Shown: positions 8,176 to 17,925 of the stretch, piece by piece | Layout: every line of letters starts with the position of its first letter | Position numbering within the stretch: position 1 is the stretch's first letter | Source: Oscillospiraceae bacterium | GTDB taxonomy: Bacteria > Bacillota > Clostridia > Oscillospirales > Acutalibacteraceae | Assembly (NCBI GenBank): GCA_015066005.1 | Contig: SVPF01000009.1 | Coordinates: forward strand, 1-60,709 | DNA: 60,709 nucleotides | Direction: 5' to 3' | Made by a program: the position numbers and the translations under genes | Notes under the pieces: generated by a model | Databases searched by the model: none | The model's input: only the letters and a program-made list of their open reading frames with translations | What the model was told of the DNA's origin: nothing

Positions 8176-9771
8176 ATGACTGAAAATATTGTTAATGAAA
8201 TTAAAGAAAACGAAAACGCTAATGCTGAAGTAAAGAGCGAAAAGTATTTCCCTATTACTAAGCGCGACACGGCATTTGCGGTGCTTTTTGCAATTGCATC
8301 GGTTTTGTTTGCGGGGCTTGGTCTTTTCGGCGGCTTCCGTGTGGGTTATACAGTATCGGCCGTTTTAAGCCTTATTGTCGGCACGGTGTATTTGTGGAAC
8401 AAAAACACAAAAATTAAATTTTTCCCATTGCTTTGCGGCATATTATCGTTGGTTTTACCCGCGGTGTTTGCTATAACCTCAAACGGCTCGGTCAGGTTTT
8501 GGTCGCTTGTGGCAAACGCGCTAACCTCAATGGCTTGGTTTGGTTCACTGGTTGATTTGGGCGACTTCGGCGGTGATTTGGAGCTTGTTCGTAACTTTTT
8601 TCACCAAATAATTTTTGGAATGTTTGGTAAGCTTCCCAAAAGCATAGCCTCTCTCTTTGCTGCTAAAAGTCAGCGTAAAAGCGGCTTTGGTAAAGCACTT
8701 TTAGGCATACTTTTGGCCATTCCCGTTTTAATGGTTGTAATACCTCTTTTAATTTCGTCCGATGTGGCCTTTGCGGGCTTTATTACAAGCTTTTTTGAAA
8801 ATATTTCGCTTACAATTTTTAAGGTTATTGTTGGTTTAATAATTACCCCATTTGTAATTGCATACTGCTTTGCCCTTAAAAACAGTGAGAAAAAAGAATA
8901 TACACCAAGCAAGTTTGCAGGCATTGATAATACTATTGTTATATCGTTTTTATCGGTAATTTCAATTTGTTATTTAGCTTATTTGTTTTCACAGCTTGCA
9001 TATTTCTTTAGTGCCTTTAAAGGCTTTTTGCCCGAAGGGTACGAATTCAATGTTTCAACCTATGCCCGCCGCGGCTTTTTTGAAATGTCGGCAATTGCGG
9101 CAATAAACTTTTTAATAATTTTCGGCACATTACTGCTTTCAAGAAAGAAAAACAAAAAAATGTGCATGCCGTCACGCCTTATTTGCCTATTTATAAGTGT
9201 GTTTACCCTTATTATAATTGTAACTGCAATTTCAAAAATGGTGCTTTATATTCAGGGCTTTGGTATGACCCGTCTTCGCATAACTACAAGCGCCTTTATG
9301 GTTTTTCTGGGTATTGTATTTTTAAGTGTAATTTTAAGGCTGTTTATTGCGCGGGTTAAGGTTTTGCGGGTTGCACTTGTTACGGCAAGCACTGTGCTTT
9401 TAATACTTGGTGTTGTCAACGTTGACCACGTGGTAGCGGCTTATAATTATCACGCCTACCGAAACGATGTTTTAGAAACCATTGATGTTGAAACCATTTA
9501 CAACCTTGGGGACGAGGGTGTGCCTTACCTTGTAAAGCTTTTGGAAGAGGATGACAATGTTGACCTGCTTGTAACCAGCCGTGAATATATAACAAGGGCA
9601 ATACGCAACACCTATTATGAAACCGAATACGATTATGAAACCGGCACTTATAAAATATTGGGTAAGCGGTATGATAAGCCCGAAAATTTCGGAATTTACC
9701 GTATGAAAGCGTATAATGTGTTGGATGATTTCATAGCAGAAAATTATTCAACCTACGAAATAGAAGAATAA
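8176..9771 (+). CDS. DUF4153/DUF4173 multi-pass membrane protein
   Basis: A 531-residue protein with a charged cytoplasmic N-terminus (about 1-30), roughly ten membrane helices (about 33-420) and a hydrophilic C-terminal domain of about 100 residues. The segment GFLPEGYEFNVSTYARRGFFE followed by a helix matches DUF4173. The C-terminal VETIYNLGDEGVPYLVKLLE resembles a HEAT-like helical pair. It is the last gene of the DUF2975-XRE operon, 6 bp downstream of the regulator. The function is unknown. Confidence 0.72.
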   Translation: MTENIVNEIKENENANAEVKSEKYFPITKRDTAFAVLFAIASVLFAGLGLFGGFRVGYTVSAVLSLIVGTVYLWNKNTKIKFFPLLCGILSLVLPAVFAITSNGSVRFWSLVANALTSMAWFGSLVDLGDFGGDLELVRNFFHQIIFGMFGKLPKSIASLFAAKSQRKSGFGKALLGILLAIPVLMVVIPLLISSDVAFAGFITSFFENISLTIFKVIVGLIITPFVIAYCFALKNSEKKEYTPSKFAGIDNTIVISFLSVISICYLAYLFSQLAYFFSAFKGFLPEGYEFNVSTYARRGFFEMSAIAAINFLIIFGTLLLSRKKNKKMCMPSRLICLFISVFTLIIIVTAISKMVLYIQGFGMTRLRITTSAFMVFLGIVFLSVILRLFIARVKVLRVALVTASTVLLILGVVNVDHVVAAYNYHAYRNDVLETIDVETIYNLGDEGVPYLVKLLEEDDNVDLLVTSREYITRAIRNTYYETEYDYETGTYKILGKRYDKPENFGIYRMKAYNVLDDFIAENYSTYEIEE

Positions 9772-9774
9772 GCA

Positions 9775-9804
9775 AAACCGACCGCTTTTACAGGCGGTCG
9801 GTTT
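9775..9804 (+). terminator. Terminator after the DUF4173 gene
   Basis: AAACCGACCGC and GCGGTCGGTTT form an 11 bp stem, followed by ACTTTTTT. Confidence 0.85.
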
Positions 9805-9969
9805 ACTTTTTTAACAAGCTAAAATAATCTTTTCAAGAGAAAATGCCGGTGGCTATTGCTTTTTATGAAATAATGTAGTATTATATAATAGAATATGACT
9901 GATGACCGTCCGAATGCAAATCCCCACGGCCGAGGCATCAGTTTTTTGCGTTTATTGGAGGGAAGGCCT

Positions 9970-10497
9970 TTGGGTGCATTTATGCGCGGTTATAGGATTT
10001 TTGTAAGCATTGTTGCCGCAATTGCTTTGGTTATGGTACTGCTTATAGCAGGCGTGCGGCTTATCGGTCTTACACCCTATACCGTTATTTCGGGCTCTAT
10101 GGAGCCTGTCTACCACGTGGGGTCGGTAATCTATGTTAAAAAGGCACAGCCTGAAAAGCTAAAGGTGAAGGACCCTATAACCTTTTACCTTGACGGTGCT
10201 ACGGTTACCCACCGCATAATCGAAATTGAAAACACTGAAAACGGCCTGCGCTTTTACACTAAGGGCGACGCTAATAACACCGCCGACGGTGGCTTTGTTA
10301 CACCCGATGAAATAATCGGTGTTCCTGTTTTACACATTCCGGTTTTGGGGTACATATTTAACTTTGTTCAGCATCCACCCGGGCTTTATATTGTTGTTGG
10401 TGTAGTGCTGCTGTTGGTTATTCTTTCCTTCCTTCAGCCCGATGATGAGCCCGAGCAAAAGCAAGAACAACAAGAAGAAAAAACAACGTCTGTTTAA
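9970..10497 (+). CDS. sipW: Signal peptidase I, ER/SipW type
   Basis: A 175-residue membrane protease with an N-terminal helix (about 8-32), the Ser box ISGSMEP, the segment VTHRIIEI in which His replaces the bacterial Lys as catalytic base, KGDANNTADG and a C-terminal helix. This is the Ser/His archaeal-eukaryotic type called SipW in Bacillus, where it cleaves TasA and TapA. TTG 9970 is preferred because GGAGGG lies 7 bp upstream. An in-frame ATG at 9895 starts at the expected transcription start next to a TATAAT box (9884-9889) and has no ribosome site. It heads the operon of SipW-type substrates to 17818. Confidence 0.88.
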   Translation: MGAFMRGYRIFVSIVAAIALVMVLLIAGVRLIGLTPYTVISGSMEPVYHVGSVIYVKKAQPEKLKVKDPITFYLDGATVTHRIIEIENTENGLRFYTKGDANNTADGGFVTPDEIIGVPVLHIPVLGYIFNFVQHPPGLYIVVGVVLLLVILSFLQPDDEPEQKQEQQEEKTTSV

Positions 10498-10548
10498 CAC
10501 CTTGGTGTTTTACATAAAAAAGTAAATAATTTTTTGGAGGTACAAAAA

Positions 10549-11313
10549 ATGAATAAAAAACTAATCAGAAACATAATTGTCCTTACCCTTGCGGCTGTAG
10601 TGCTTGTAACCACCACAGTTTTCACAACTATGGCTTACTTGCTTTCTACTGCAAAGGTATCAAACGTATTTACCGTTGGTAATGTTGCTATCGAAATGTT
10701 TGAAACCGCAGTAGGCCCCGATGGTAAACAACCTGTAGGCTATAATCCTAATGCCAAGAAAACAGCTGATACTAACTCTTACCATATTTTGCCCGGTGAA
10801 ACCTACTGGAAGGACCCTACCGTTTACATAAAGGCCGGTAGTGCTGACACCTTGCTTTTTGTTAAGGCAAGAAACCAAATTGCTAATATTGAAACTACCG
10901 AAGCAGGCAAAACCATGAAGGACCAAATGGAAGAAAACGGTTGGAGACGTGTTGCTCAAACCTCTATCGGTGACTGGATTTATGTATATGCAGGCGAGAA
11001 TTTTGATTATAATAATTCAGACAATTTTGCTCAGATTATTATCCCCAAAGCTACAGAAGATACGCCAATAGACCTTTTCCAAACCTTTACAATTGATAAG
11101 GCATGCAACGAGGAAGCATACAAGCTTGCACAGGGTGCTGCTGTTACAATTACCGCTTATGCAATTCAGGGTGGTACCTTCCACGATGATAATAACAATG
11201 TTTCTAAGCAAAATGTGGTTGATGCTTGGAATGCTATTGTAGATAAGGTTGCATACGAAGCTGGTAATAAAATCAGTTCGTCGGATATTTACGTTCCTCA
11301 ACAGTCAAATTAA
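10549..11313 (+). CDS. TasA/CalY-like SipW-dependent secreted protein 1
   Basis: A 254-residue exported protein whose signal helix (about 6-30) ends in VFTTMAYLLSTA, followed by VSNVFTVGNVAIEM. The AY...N.FT.GNV pattern is the hallmark of SipW substrates such as TasA and camelysin (CalY). Later come LPGETYWKDPTVYI and a beta-rich domain, as in fibre-forming TasA subunits. The start at 10549 is chosen because GGAGGT lies 8 bp before it. It lies 51 bp after sipW and is probably its substrate. Confidence 0.85.
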   Translation: MNKKLIRNIIVLTLAAVVLVTTTVFTTMAYLLSTAKVSNVFTVGNVAIEMFETAVGPDGKQPVGYNPNAKKTADTNSYHILPGETYWKDPTVYIKAGSADTLLFVKARNQIANIETTEAGKTMKDQMEENGWRRVAQTSIGDWIYVYAGENFDYNNSDNFAQIIIPKATEDTPIDLFQTFTIDKACNEEAYKLAQGAAVTITAYAIQGGTFHDDNNNVSKQNVVDAWNAIVDKVAYEAGNKISSSDIYVPQQSN

Positions 11314-11351
11314 AGTAAATTAAATTTAAATAAACAAAAGGTGGTGAGGCA

Positions 11352-11900
11352 ATGAAAAAAAGGACAAGCCTTTCAATACTTATTGTTTTTTTATGTGTGT
11401 TATTTATTGGGGTTGGTACAACCTTTGCTTATATCATTGCCACCACCCACGAATTAGTAAACACATTTACTATTGGCGAAATTGAGCTAACCTTAACCGA
11501 AACCACGGGTAACAGCTTTAAGCTTATACCCGGGGTTACCCACAAAAAAGACCCTACGGTTACGGTTAAAAAGGGCAGTGAGGACTGCTGGCTTTTCATT
11601 AAAGCCGACCCTTCGGCCGACCTTTATATGTATGCCGATTATGCAATTGATGACGGCTGGATAGATTTAGAGGGCGAGGCAGGGGTTTATTACCGCAAGG
11701 TTTACGAAGCCAAAACCGACACGGCTTTTCCTGTTATTAAGGATAATACCGTAACCATTCTTGAGGACTTAACCGAAGAGGAACTAAGCTTTATAAGAAT
11801 TAAGCCAACCTTAAAATTCAAGGCTTATGCCGTTCAGATGGACGGCTTTAACACACCCGATGACGCTTGGGATGCCGTTATTGTGGAGAAAGGGGAGTAG
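11352..11900 (+). CDS. SipW-dependent secreted protein 2
   Basis: A 182-residue protein with signal helix (about 5-27) ending GTTFAYIIATTHEL, then VNTFTIGEIELTL, the SipW-substrate pattern. It carries the LIPGVTHKKDPTVTV segment also seen in the other members, followed by a beta-strand-rich domain (WLFIKADPS, FKAYAVQMDGF). It is shorter than TasA, and a minor fibre subunit or a TapA-like assembly factor is possible. It follows the first substrate by 38 bp with an AGGTGGTGAGGC ribosome site. Confidence 0.82.
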   Translation: MKKRTSLSILIVFLCVLFIGVGTTFAYIIATTHELVNTFTIGEIELTLTETTGNSFKLIPGVTHKKDPTVTVKKGSEDCWLFIKADPSADLYMYADYAIDDGWIDLEGEAGVYYRKVYEAKTDTAFPVIKDNTVTILEDLTEEELSFIRIKPTLKFKAYAVQMDGFNTPDDAWDAVIVEKGE

Positions 11901-11903
11901 CGT

Positions 11904-12653
11904 GTGAAAAAACTAAAAATAAATTTAGCTGTAAGCATTGTACTCCTCGGGGTATTGACGGTGCTTTTTGTGGCAACAACCTTTGCCTATTTTACTGATA
12001 ATAAGCGCTTGAATACATCCACAATTACAGCAGGTAATGTTGAAATTGTTCTTTCCGAAGCGGCAGTTAAGCGGGATGAGGTTGGTAATCTTGTTAAGGA
12101 TGCCGCCGTTCCGAGAATATTTGGCGGTAGCGGTAACGAGATACATAACTACGGCGAAATTTATCCTTCGCAAAGCATTTATAAGGACCCTACCATTAAA
12201 AATATCGGTACCGATGCCGCGTGGGTGGCTTTCAAGGTTACCGTTAAGGATGGCGGCGGTGATATAAGAAAAATAATGGGCTACACACACAGTAACCACA
12301 TTGATTTTCATGTTCTGTTTAGCGGCGGTTTGCTTGCCGAAACGGCACGTATTGGTGTGTGGAACGGCTTTGAAAGGGTAATCTATAACGATAATTACGC
12401 TATGGTACAGGTTGGAAGCCCCGCGAAAGATAAGTATGAATTTTACTTTTTCCTTCTCAACCCGCTTCCCAAGGGTGAAAGCGTAACGGTTTTTGACACT
12501 ATGAAAATTCCTGCCGAATGGAATAACGGTGAAATGCAGGAGCTTTCCGAGCTTGTTTTAGATGTAGAAGCCTTTGGTGTTCAAAAGTTTAATTTTGAAA
12601 CCTGCTTTGACGCTATGACAACCGCTTTACCCGAATATTTTACTTTTAACTAA
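11904..12653 (+). CDS. SipW-dependent secreted protein 3
   Basis: A 249-residue exported protein starting at GTG 11904, 3 bp after the preceding stop and behind AAGGGGAGTAG, so it is tightly coupled. The signal helix ends VATTFAYFTDN, followed by STITAGNVEIVLSEA. It has the shared SIYKDPTIKNIGTDAAWVAF strand and a beta-rich body ending VEAFGVQKFNF. It is a TasA/CalY-type candidate fibre subunit. Confidence 0.83.
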   Translation: MKKLKINLAVSIVLLGVLTVLFVATTFAYFTDNKRLNTSTITAGNVEIVLSEAAVKRDEVGNLVKDAAVPRIFGGSGNEIHNYGEIYPSQSIYKDPTIKNIGTDAAWVAFKVTVKDGGGDIRKIMGYTHSNHIDFHVLFSGGLLAETARIGVWNGFERVIYNDNYAMVQVGSPAKDKYEFYFFLLNPLPKGESVTVFDTMKIPAEWNNGEMQELSELVLDVEAFGVQKFNFETCFDAMTTALPEYFTFN

Positions 12654-12687
12654 ACTTTAAAAAATTATAGAAAGGTGGTGTGACACA

Positions 12688-15600
12688 ATGAATATTAAAG
12701 AACTGTTTTTAAAAATTAAGGTTAGAAAAACGGTAGCCGTTATTATGGCTGCTGTAATTTTGGTTACCACAATTTCGGCAGTGTCACACCTCACTTCTTT
12801 TGCAAACGAGGTTGCAGCGCCCTATATTATGCTTGACGGCGAACGGGTAGAGGAGGTTGTGCTCCGCGAGGATGCAAAGCTTAGACTTTACGCAATTTCG
12901 CCCGGTGGCGAGGGCAGCTTTAACTGGCAAATTGCCCACCCGAATAACAATGATATTTGGGTGAATATTGACGGTGCAGGCACCGAAGGTCTTTGGCTTA
13001 CTGCGGCGCTTGTTTCAAGCATGAGTAACGATTACGGTGAATCAAGGCTTCGTTGCAGGGTGGTAACAGGCGGTAATGAAAGCTTTACCGCACCCCTTAA
13101 GGTTACCCTTTCTTACAACACCGAAACCGATAAAACCGAATCTACCATTTCGGGCAAGCCACGCAAATTTAAAATGGCGGCCCGCACTGCAGCAGGTGAG
13201 CATATCACCTATTCGGTAGTAATTAACTATATTTTCCCCGATAATACAATTGCGTTTGAACCATACGGCGCTACAATCGCAAAGGGTGATGATTTTACCG
13301 ACCCTGTTGAATCACCCGAAATTGTTGGCTACGAGCCATTTTATTGGGTTGGAAGTGAATATGTTTCGGCTAAATTTGTTTACCCCGAAATTTACGACAT
13401 TCAACAAAACGTAACAATTGATGTTATTTACGAGCCTGCAATGGTTGATTTCTTTATTCACCATCACAAGCAGGATATTTATGACGATAATTATTCGGTT
13501 ACACCTGACGAGGTTACAAACGGCAAAGCGCCCACAGGTACATTGGTGGGTGACGGTCTTGCCTTTACCGAGGAACAATGGCCGGGCTTTAAGCCCTTGG
13601 CTTATGAAAGGCTTGAGGTGGCGGCCGACTCAAGTACCGCGATTGAAATCAGGTACGACCGCAAATATTATTTGATAGATTTTGATATGAACGGCGGTTA
13701 CGGCGCTGAGCCTGTTTACACCAGGTTTGAAGCCACGGTTGGCACTAATACACCAACCCGCCACGGTTATATTTTCGACGGCTGGGAGCTTGTGTCCTAC
13801 GGCGGAAACACCCCCACTGCCGAACAAAAGTCCATTTACGACATAAATGGAAAAACCATTTCCGTTCCTGCGGCCAACCTTACCTATAAGGCAAGGTGGA
13901 TTGTTGGCGAAACCAAGTATACTATGGTATTCTGGTGCGAAAACGCCGACGATGACGGCTATAGCTATTGGGGCCATTTGGATAATATTTCAGCCATGTC
14001 GGGCGATGTGGTAAACGCGCGCGATTTGATTGATCAGGTTGACGGAATTGAAAATGAGGCTTACTTTGAATTCAACACTCAAAAGAGTGATAAAGGTATA
14101 GTTGTTGAAGGCGACGGCTCTACCGTTGTTAACGCATATTACACCCGCAAAATGTACACCATAACCTTTAAGGCTGCGGGTAAGTGTGCCATTGAAGAAA
14201 ATCACCAGCATAATGACGCTTGCTACGAGGCTATTTGCGGTCGCGCTCACATTCACGATGAAGGCTGTGTATCAACCCTTGTTTGTACAATACCGCAGCA
14301 TACCGCACATACAAATGAATGTATTATTTGCGGTAAGTCTACACACATTCACGGTGGCGAGGGCTGTCAGTGTAATAAGACCGAGCATACACATACAGCG
14401 AGCTGTTGGAATAATGTGGGAAGCGCTACAAGCAGACCGAGCAGTGCACCTAATAACCCCGAAAACGGTTATATTTATTATCGCTACAGCTTTTTCTACA
14501 GCAATTATTATATTTATCTATACGGTACATGGTATTACTACAACGGCGAGGATGTTTATTCGGGCTTAGTGGTAGACCCCGACTGTAGCAAGGAAGAGCA
14601 CACCCACGGTGTTGACTGTGACTGTGACACCGAGGAGCATACCCACGGTGATTCCTGCTATAAGGATGTCATTCATACCCATAACGAAGAATGCTACACC
14701 TATTCCTGCGGTGAGGATAATCATGTCCATGTGGATGATTGCTACAGACTTATTTGCAGTCAGCCTGTAAATCATACACATTCAAGCAACTGCAACAGCG
14801 CAAGGCAAACCAATACCGTAAAGCTTGTAAAGGAAAAATACGGTCATTCACTTGGTGAAATTTGGCCTATAACCGATGCTAACGGCGTGGTTTATAACAG
14901 CGGTCAGCGTTGGACACCTTCATCATCCTCCTTCTACAGTGAGGTTTTGGTGTATATATCTCAAATGCCACCTGATGATTTTACCCTTACGCTTTCAACC
15001 TCCTCGGCCGATACCTACACAATGAAATATTATATGCAGGTTTTGGACGGCGAGCCGTATCAAACAAGCTATAACGGATATAATTATATACTTGGTCACG
15101 AAATTGTTGCAAAATATAACTTTGTTACCGAGGATGAAGACTTTTTTGACATAAAGGGCTTTTATCAGTACGCTTCAAACCCAGGCTTTAGCTCGGGTAA
15201 AATTGATACTAACGGCGGTGAGGTTAAGTTTTACTATAACCGCATTACCGACCATAAGCTTGAATTTAACAACAACGGTCAGGTTTTAAATGATAAAATG
15301 GTTTACGGTATTCCTTACGGAAGTCTGTTAACCAAATATAATTTCACACCCGATTACCCCACAAATCTTGAACCGGGTGCATATCAGTTCAGTGGGTGGT
15401 ACACCTCTCCCGGTTGCTTTGACGGTACCGAGGTTGACTGGAATACCATCACCATGAGCGAGGGCGATATGATGCTTTACGCTAAGTGGAGTCCTACGGT
15501 TCATAATGTAAGGGTGTTCTTAACCGCTGATAAGAATGTTCAAATTGGCGAAACCATAACGGTACCTCACGGCAATTTTGCCACCGAACCCGTTGGCTCG

Positions 15601-17253
15601 GTTACAAACGGAAGCTTTATTTTCCAAGGCTGGTTTTATATGGATGGCGGCACCGAAAAGGCCTTCGTTTTCAGGGGAATTCCCATAACTAAGGATATGG
15701 ATGTATATGCCAAGTGGGGCTCACACGTTGAGGTGGATTATAAGGTTTATTACAAGCTTAAGGGTACAGATACCGATGTTGCTGACCCAACTATCAGCAC
15801 ATCAATTGCGGGTAATAACAAAACCTTTGAGGCAAAAGCGGGCGACCAGCTTTACGAAGCATATCGCACGGGCTATTATCCCAATGTAAGCAGCCACACC
15901 GTTACAATGAGCGTAACGGGCGACCACACCTTTACCTTCTGGTATGATTATGTTGAATCGGTACCGTATAAGGTAATGTATGTTGATGAATTGGGCAATA
16001 ATGTTGCTGACCCTGTAATTGTGTGGGAAAATCGTTTATCGGTTGTTACCGAAACATTTGTAAGGGTTGAAAAGAAAATGCCTGATGCTTATCAAAAGCG
16101 TTTGGTGCTTACCTCTACGGGTGTTGACACCGACAATGACGGTGTTTTTGATAACAATGTTATTGTGTTTTACTACAGCAGTGATGAAGAGCACGCCTAT
16201 TATCGTGTTGTGCATCACATTCAAAATCTGGACGGCATAACCTACCGTGAATACCGTTCGGAAGAAAAGGTGGGCGAAATCGGCACCGCCTACACCATAA
16301 AGGCAATTACACTTACCGGCTTTAAGTATGTGGCCTCTAAAACCGAGGTTGTGGGTGCACAGCCCATACTTACTGAGGACACGGTATCCGCAACCTTAAG
16401 CGCGGAAGGCTTGCTTATTAACCTTTACTATGACCGCGATACTGTTAAATATCTTGTTCAGTATGTGGATAGTGATTATAATCCGCTTCAGGATGATAAA
16501 ATCGGTGAGGGGGTTTTCGGTGCACAGATATTGGAATATGCACCCGACCTTACTGATAGCGGTTATAGCTTGGTAAGCGAAAATCTTAAAATGCTCACAC
16601 TTTCGGCAGTTGCTGAAAGAAATGTTATCATATTTATGTATGAGGAAATTACCGCCAATATTAAATATGAAATAATCGGTCCCGCAAACTGCGGCACCTT
16701 GGTTCCTCAAGCCGAAAATATCAAGGCGGTTTCGGGCGTTGCAAAGGGCACGCTTCCAACCGCAAGTGAAGGCTTTGCCTTTGCAGGCTGGTATCTGGAT
16801 GCGGCGTGCACGGAGCCTGTAGAAGCAGCGCTTGTTGGGGCAAACGGTAAATTCGTTCCCGAAAAGCAGGGCAGTATTTGGAAGGACAGTACATATTACG
16901 CCAAATTTAACGCCCTTAAAACCGACCTTACAATTAAAATGAATTCGGTACCCATTTCCGATATTGACCAAGCCTTCCTGTTTACTGTAAAGGGTAAGGC
17001 AGGAAGTGATACCGAAAAAATAAACCTCACCGTTTCGGTAACGGGCAACGGTTCGGTCACAATTACCGACCTTCCCGTAGGTGAATACACCGTTACCTAC
17101 CATAATGCATGGGCTTGGCGCTTTAAAAGGCAGGACTTCGTAACCACAGTTGAGCTTGAATATAACGACGGTTCGAACCAGCTTTTATATTCCGCTTCAA
17201 AAACCAATGATAAGTGGCTTGACGGTCAGCACAGCGTTAACAACATTTTTTAA
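12688..17253 (+). CDS. Large secreted repeat protein with His/Cys-rich block
   Basis: A 1521-residue secreted protein. After a signal helix (about 13-37) come an Ig-like N-terminal region (about 40-150), InlB B-type beta-grasp repeats (about 330-410, 860-1010, with FDGWE, FSGWYT, FQGWFY and YAKW motifs), a His/Cys-rich block (about 500-710) with about ten H-x-H-x3-C units such as HTHGDSCY and HTHNEECY, MucBP-like repeats (about 1010-1330) and a Cna-B/SpaA-like C-terminal domain ending at VNNIF. No LPXTG signal or C-terminal helix is present, so anchoring is unexplained; it may be held by the TasA-like fibres. It lies inside the SipW operon, with a ribosome site AAGGTGGTG. Confidence 0.82.
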   Translation: MNIKELFLKIKVRKTVAVIMAAVILVTTISAVSHLTSFANEVAAPYIMLDGERVEEVVLREDAKLRLYAISPGGEGSFNWQIAHPNNNDIWVNIDGAGTEGLWLTAALVSSMSNDYGESRLRCRVVTGGNESFTAPLKVTLSYNTETDKTESTISGKPRKFKMAARTAAGEHITYSVVINYIFPDNTIAFEPYGATIAKGDDFTDPVESPEIVGYEPFYWVGSEYVSAKFVYPEIYDIQQNVTIDVIYEPAMVDFFIHHHKQDIYDDNYSVTPDEVTNGKAPTGTLVGDGLAFTEEQWPGFKPLAYERLEVAADSSTAIEIRYDRKYYLIDFDMNGGYGAEPVYTRFEATVGTNTPTRHGYIFDGWELVSYGGNTPTAEQKSIYDINGKTISVPAANLTYKARWIVGETKYTMVFWCENADDDGYSYWGHLDNISAMSGDVVNARDLIDQVDGIENEAYFEFNTQKSDKGIVVEGDGSTVVNAYYTRKMYTITFKAAGKCAIEENHQHNDACYEAICGRAHIHDEGCVSTLVCTIPQHTAHTNECIICGKSTHIHGGEGCQCNKTEHTHTASCWNNVGSATSRPSSAPNNPENGYIYYRYSFFYSNYYIYLYGTWYYYNGEDVYSGLVVDPDCSKEEHTHGVDCDCDTEEHTHGDSCYKDVIHTHNEECYTYSCGEDNHVHVDDCYRLICSQPVNHTHSSNCNSARQTNTVKLVKEKYGHSLGEIWPITDANGVVYNSGQRWTPSSSSFYSEVLVYISQMPPDDFTLTLSTSSADTYTMKYYMQVLDGEPYQTSYNGYNYILGHEIVAKYNFVTEDEDFFDIKGFYQYASNPGFSSGKIDTNGGEVKFYYNRITDHKLEFNNNGQVLNDKMVYGIPYGSLLTKYNFTPDYPTNLEPGAYQFSGWYTSPGCFDGTEVDWNTITMSEGDMMLYAKWSPTVHNVRVFLTADKNVQIGETITVPHGNFATEPVGSVTNGSFIFQGWFYMDGGTEKAFVFRGIPITKDMDVYAKWGSHVEVDYKVYYKLKGTDTDVADPTISTSIAGNNKTFEAKAGDQLYEAYRTGYYPNVSSHTVTMSVTGDHTFTFWYDYVESVPYKVMYVDELGNNVADPVIVWENRLSVVTETFVRVEKKMPDAYQKRLVLTSTGVDTDNDGVFDNNVIVFYYSSDEEHAYYRVVHHIQNLDGITYREYRSEEKVGEIGTAYTIKAITLTGFKYVASKTEVVGAQPILTEDTVSATLSAEGLLINLYYDRDTVKYLVQYVDSDYNPLQDDKIGEGVFGAQILEYAPDLTDSGYSLVSENLKMLTLSAVAERNVIIFMYEEITANIKYEIIGPANCGTLVPQAENIKAVSGVAKGTLPTASEGFAFAGWYLDAACTEPVEAALVGANGKFVPEKQGSIWKDSTYYAKFNALKTDLTIKMNSVPISDIDQAFLFTVKGKAGSDTEKINLTVSVTGNGSVTITDLPVGEYTVTYHNAWAWRFKRQDFVTTVELEYNDGSNQLLYSASKTNDKWLDGQHSVNNIF

Positions 17254-17269
17254 GAAAGGGTGATTTGCT

Positions 17270-17818
17270 GTGAACAACAAAAAATTGAATAAAGCTACGG
17301 CCTTGCTTGTTGTCGCAGCAGCCTTTTTAATCATTTCGGTTGGCGCAACCCTTGCTTATGTGGCCTATAAAACACCCGAGGTTACTAACGAATTTGAACC
17401 CGTTGCGGTTTCCTGCGCTGTTGAGGAGGAATTCGCAAACGGCGTAAAATCACAGGTTAAGGTTCGTAACACGGGGGATACCACAGCGTTTATAAGGGTG
17501 GCTATTGTTGTTAATTGGGTGAACGATGCCAACGGTACGGTTTTGGCTACCGCCCCAATTGAAGCGCAGGATTATACCCTAACCCTTAATGCTAATGGCT
17601 GGAAAAAGGGTAATGACGGGTACTATTATTATGAAAATCCTGTTAAAATTGACCAAACGACCGATACTCTAATTTCCAGCGCAACGGCCATAAACCAGCC
17701 CGAAGGCTATTCTCTCAGCATTCAGGTGTTAGCTTCTGCTTTGCAGTCTGACCCTAAAAAAGCGGTTGAGCAAAGCTGGGGCGCAACTATAATGGACGGC
17801 GTTTTGGTTCCAAATTAA
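17270..17818 (+). CDS. SipW-dependent secreted protein 4
   Basis: A 182-residue protein starting at GTG 17270 behind AAGAAAGGGTGATTT. The signal helix ends VGATLAYVAYKTPEV, then NEFEPVAVSCAVEEEF, a variant of the SipW pattern. The body (VKVRNTGDTTAFIRVAIV, GWKKGNDGYYYYENPV) resembles the strand order of camelysin/TasA. It is the last gene of the operon, 16 bp after the large protein, and is followed by a terminator. Confidence 0.82.
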   Translation: MNNKKLNKATALLVVAAAFLIISVGATLAYVAYKTPEVTNEFEPVAVSCAVEEEFANGVKSQVKVRNTGDTTAFIRVAIVVNWVNDANGTVLATAPIEAQDYTLTLNANGWKKGNDGYYYYENPVKIDQTTDTLISSATAINQPEGYSLSIQVLASALQSDPKKAVEQSWGATIMDGVLVPN

Positions 17819-17856
17819 AAAACACAAGCAGTCGCATCAAGCGGCTGCTTGTTTTA
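17819..17856 (+). terminator. Terminator of the SipW operon
   Basis: CAAGCAGTCGC pairs with GCGGCTGCTTG (one mismatch), followed by TTTTAT. Confidence 0.85.
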
Positions 17857-17863
17857 TGTGTGG

Positions 17864-17892
17864 TTGAAAATAAAAAGATAGTGTGTTATACT
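17864..17892 (+). promoter_or_regulatory. Promoter of the 17926 gene
   Basis: TTGAAA (17864-17869) and TATACT (17887-17892) with a 17 bp spacer. Confidence 0.7.
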
Positions 17893-17925
17893 GTGTTTAC
17901 TTTAAAAACTTTTTAGGTGGTTAAT

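Noticed and set aside
12037-16224. Several 60-235 codon frames on both strands inside the giant surface protein gene
   Set aside because: They overlap a continuous 1521-codon frame with clear domain repeats and lack ribosome sites of their own.
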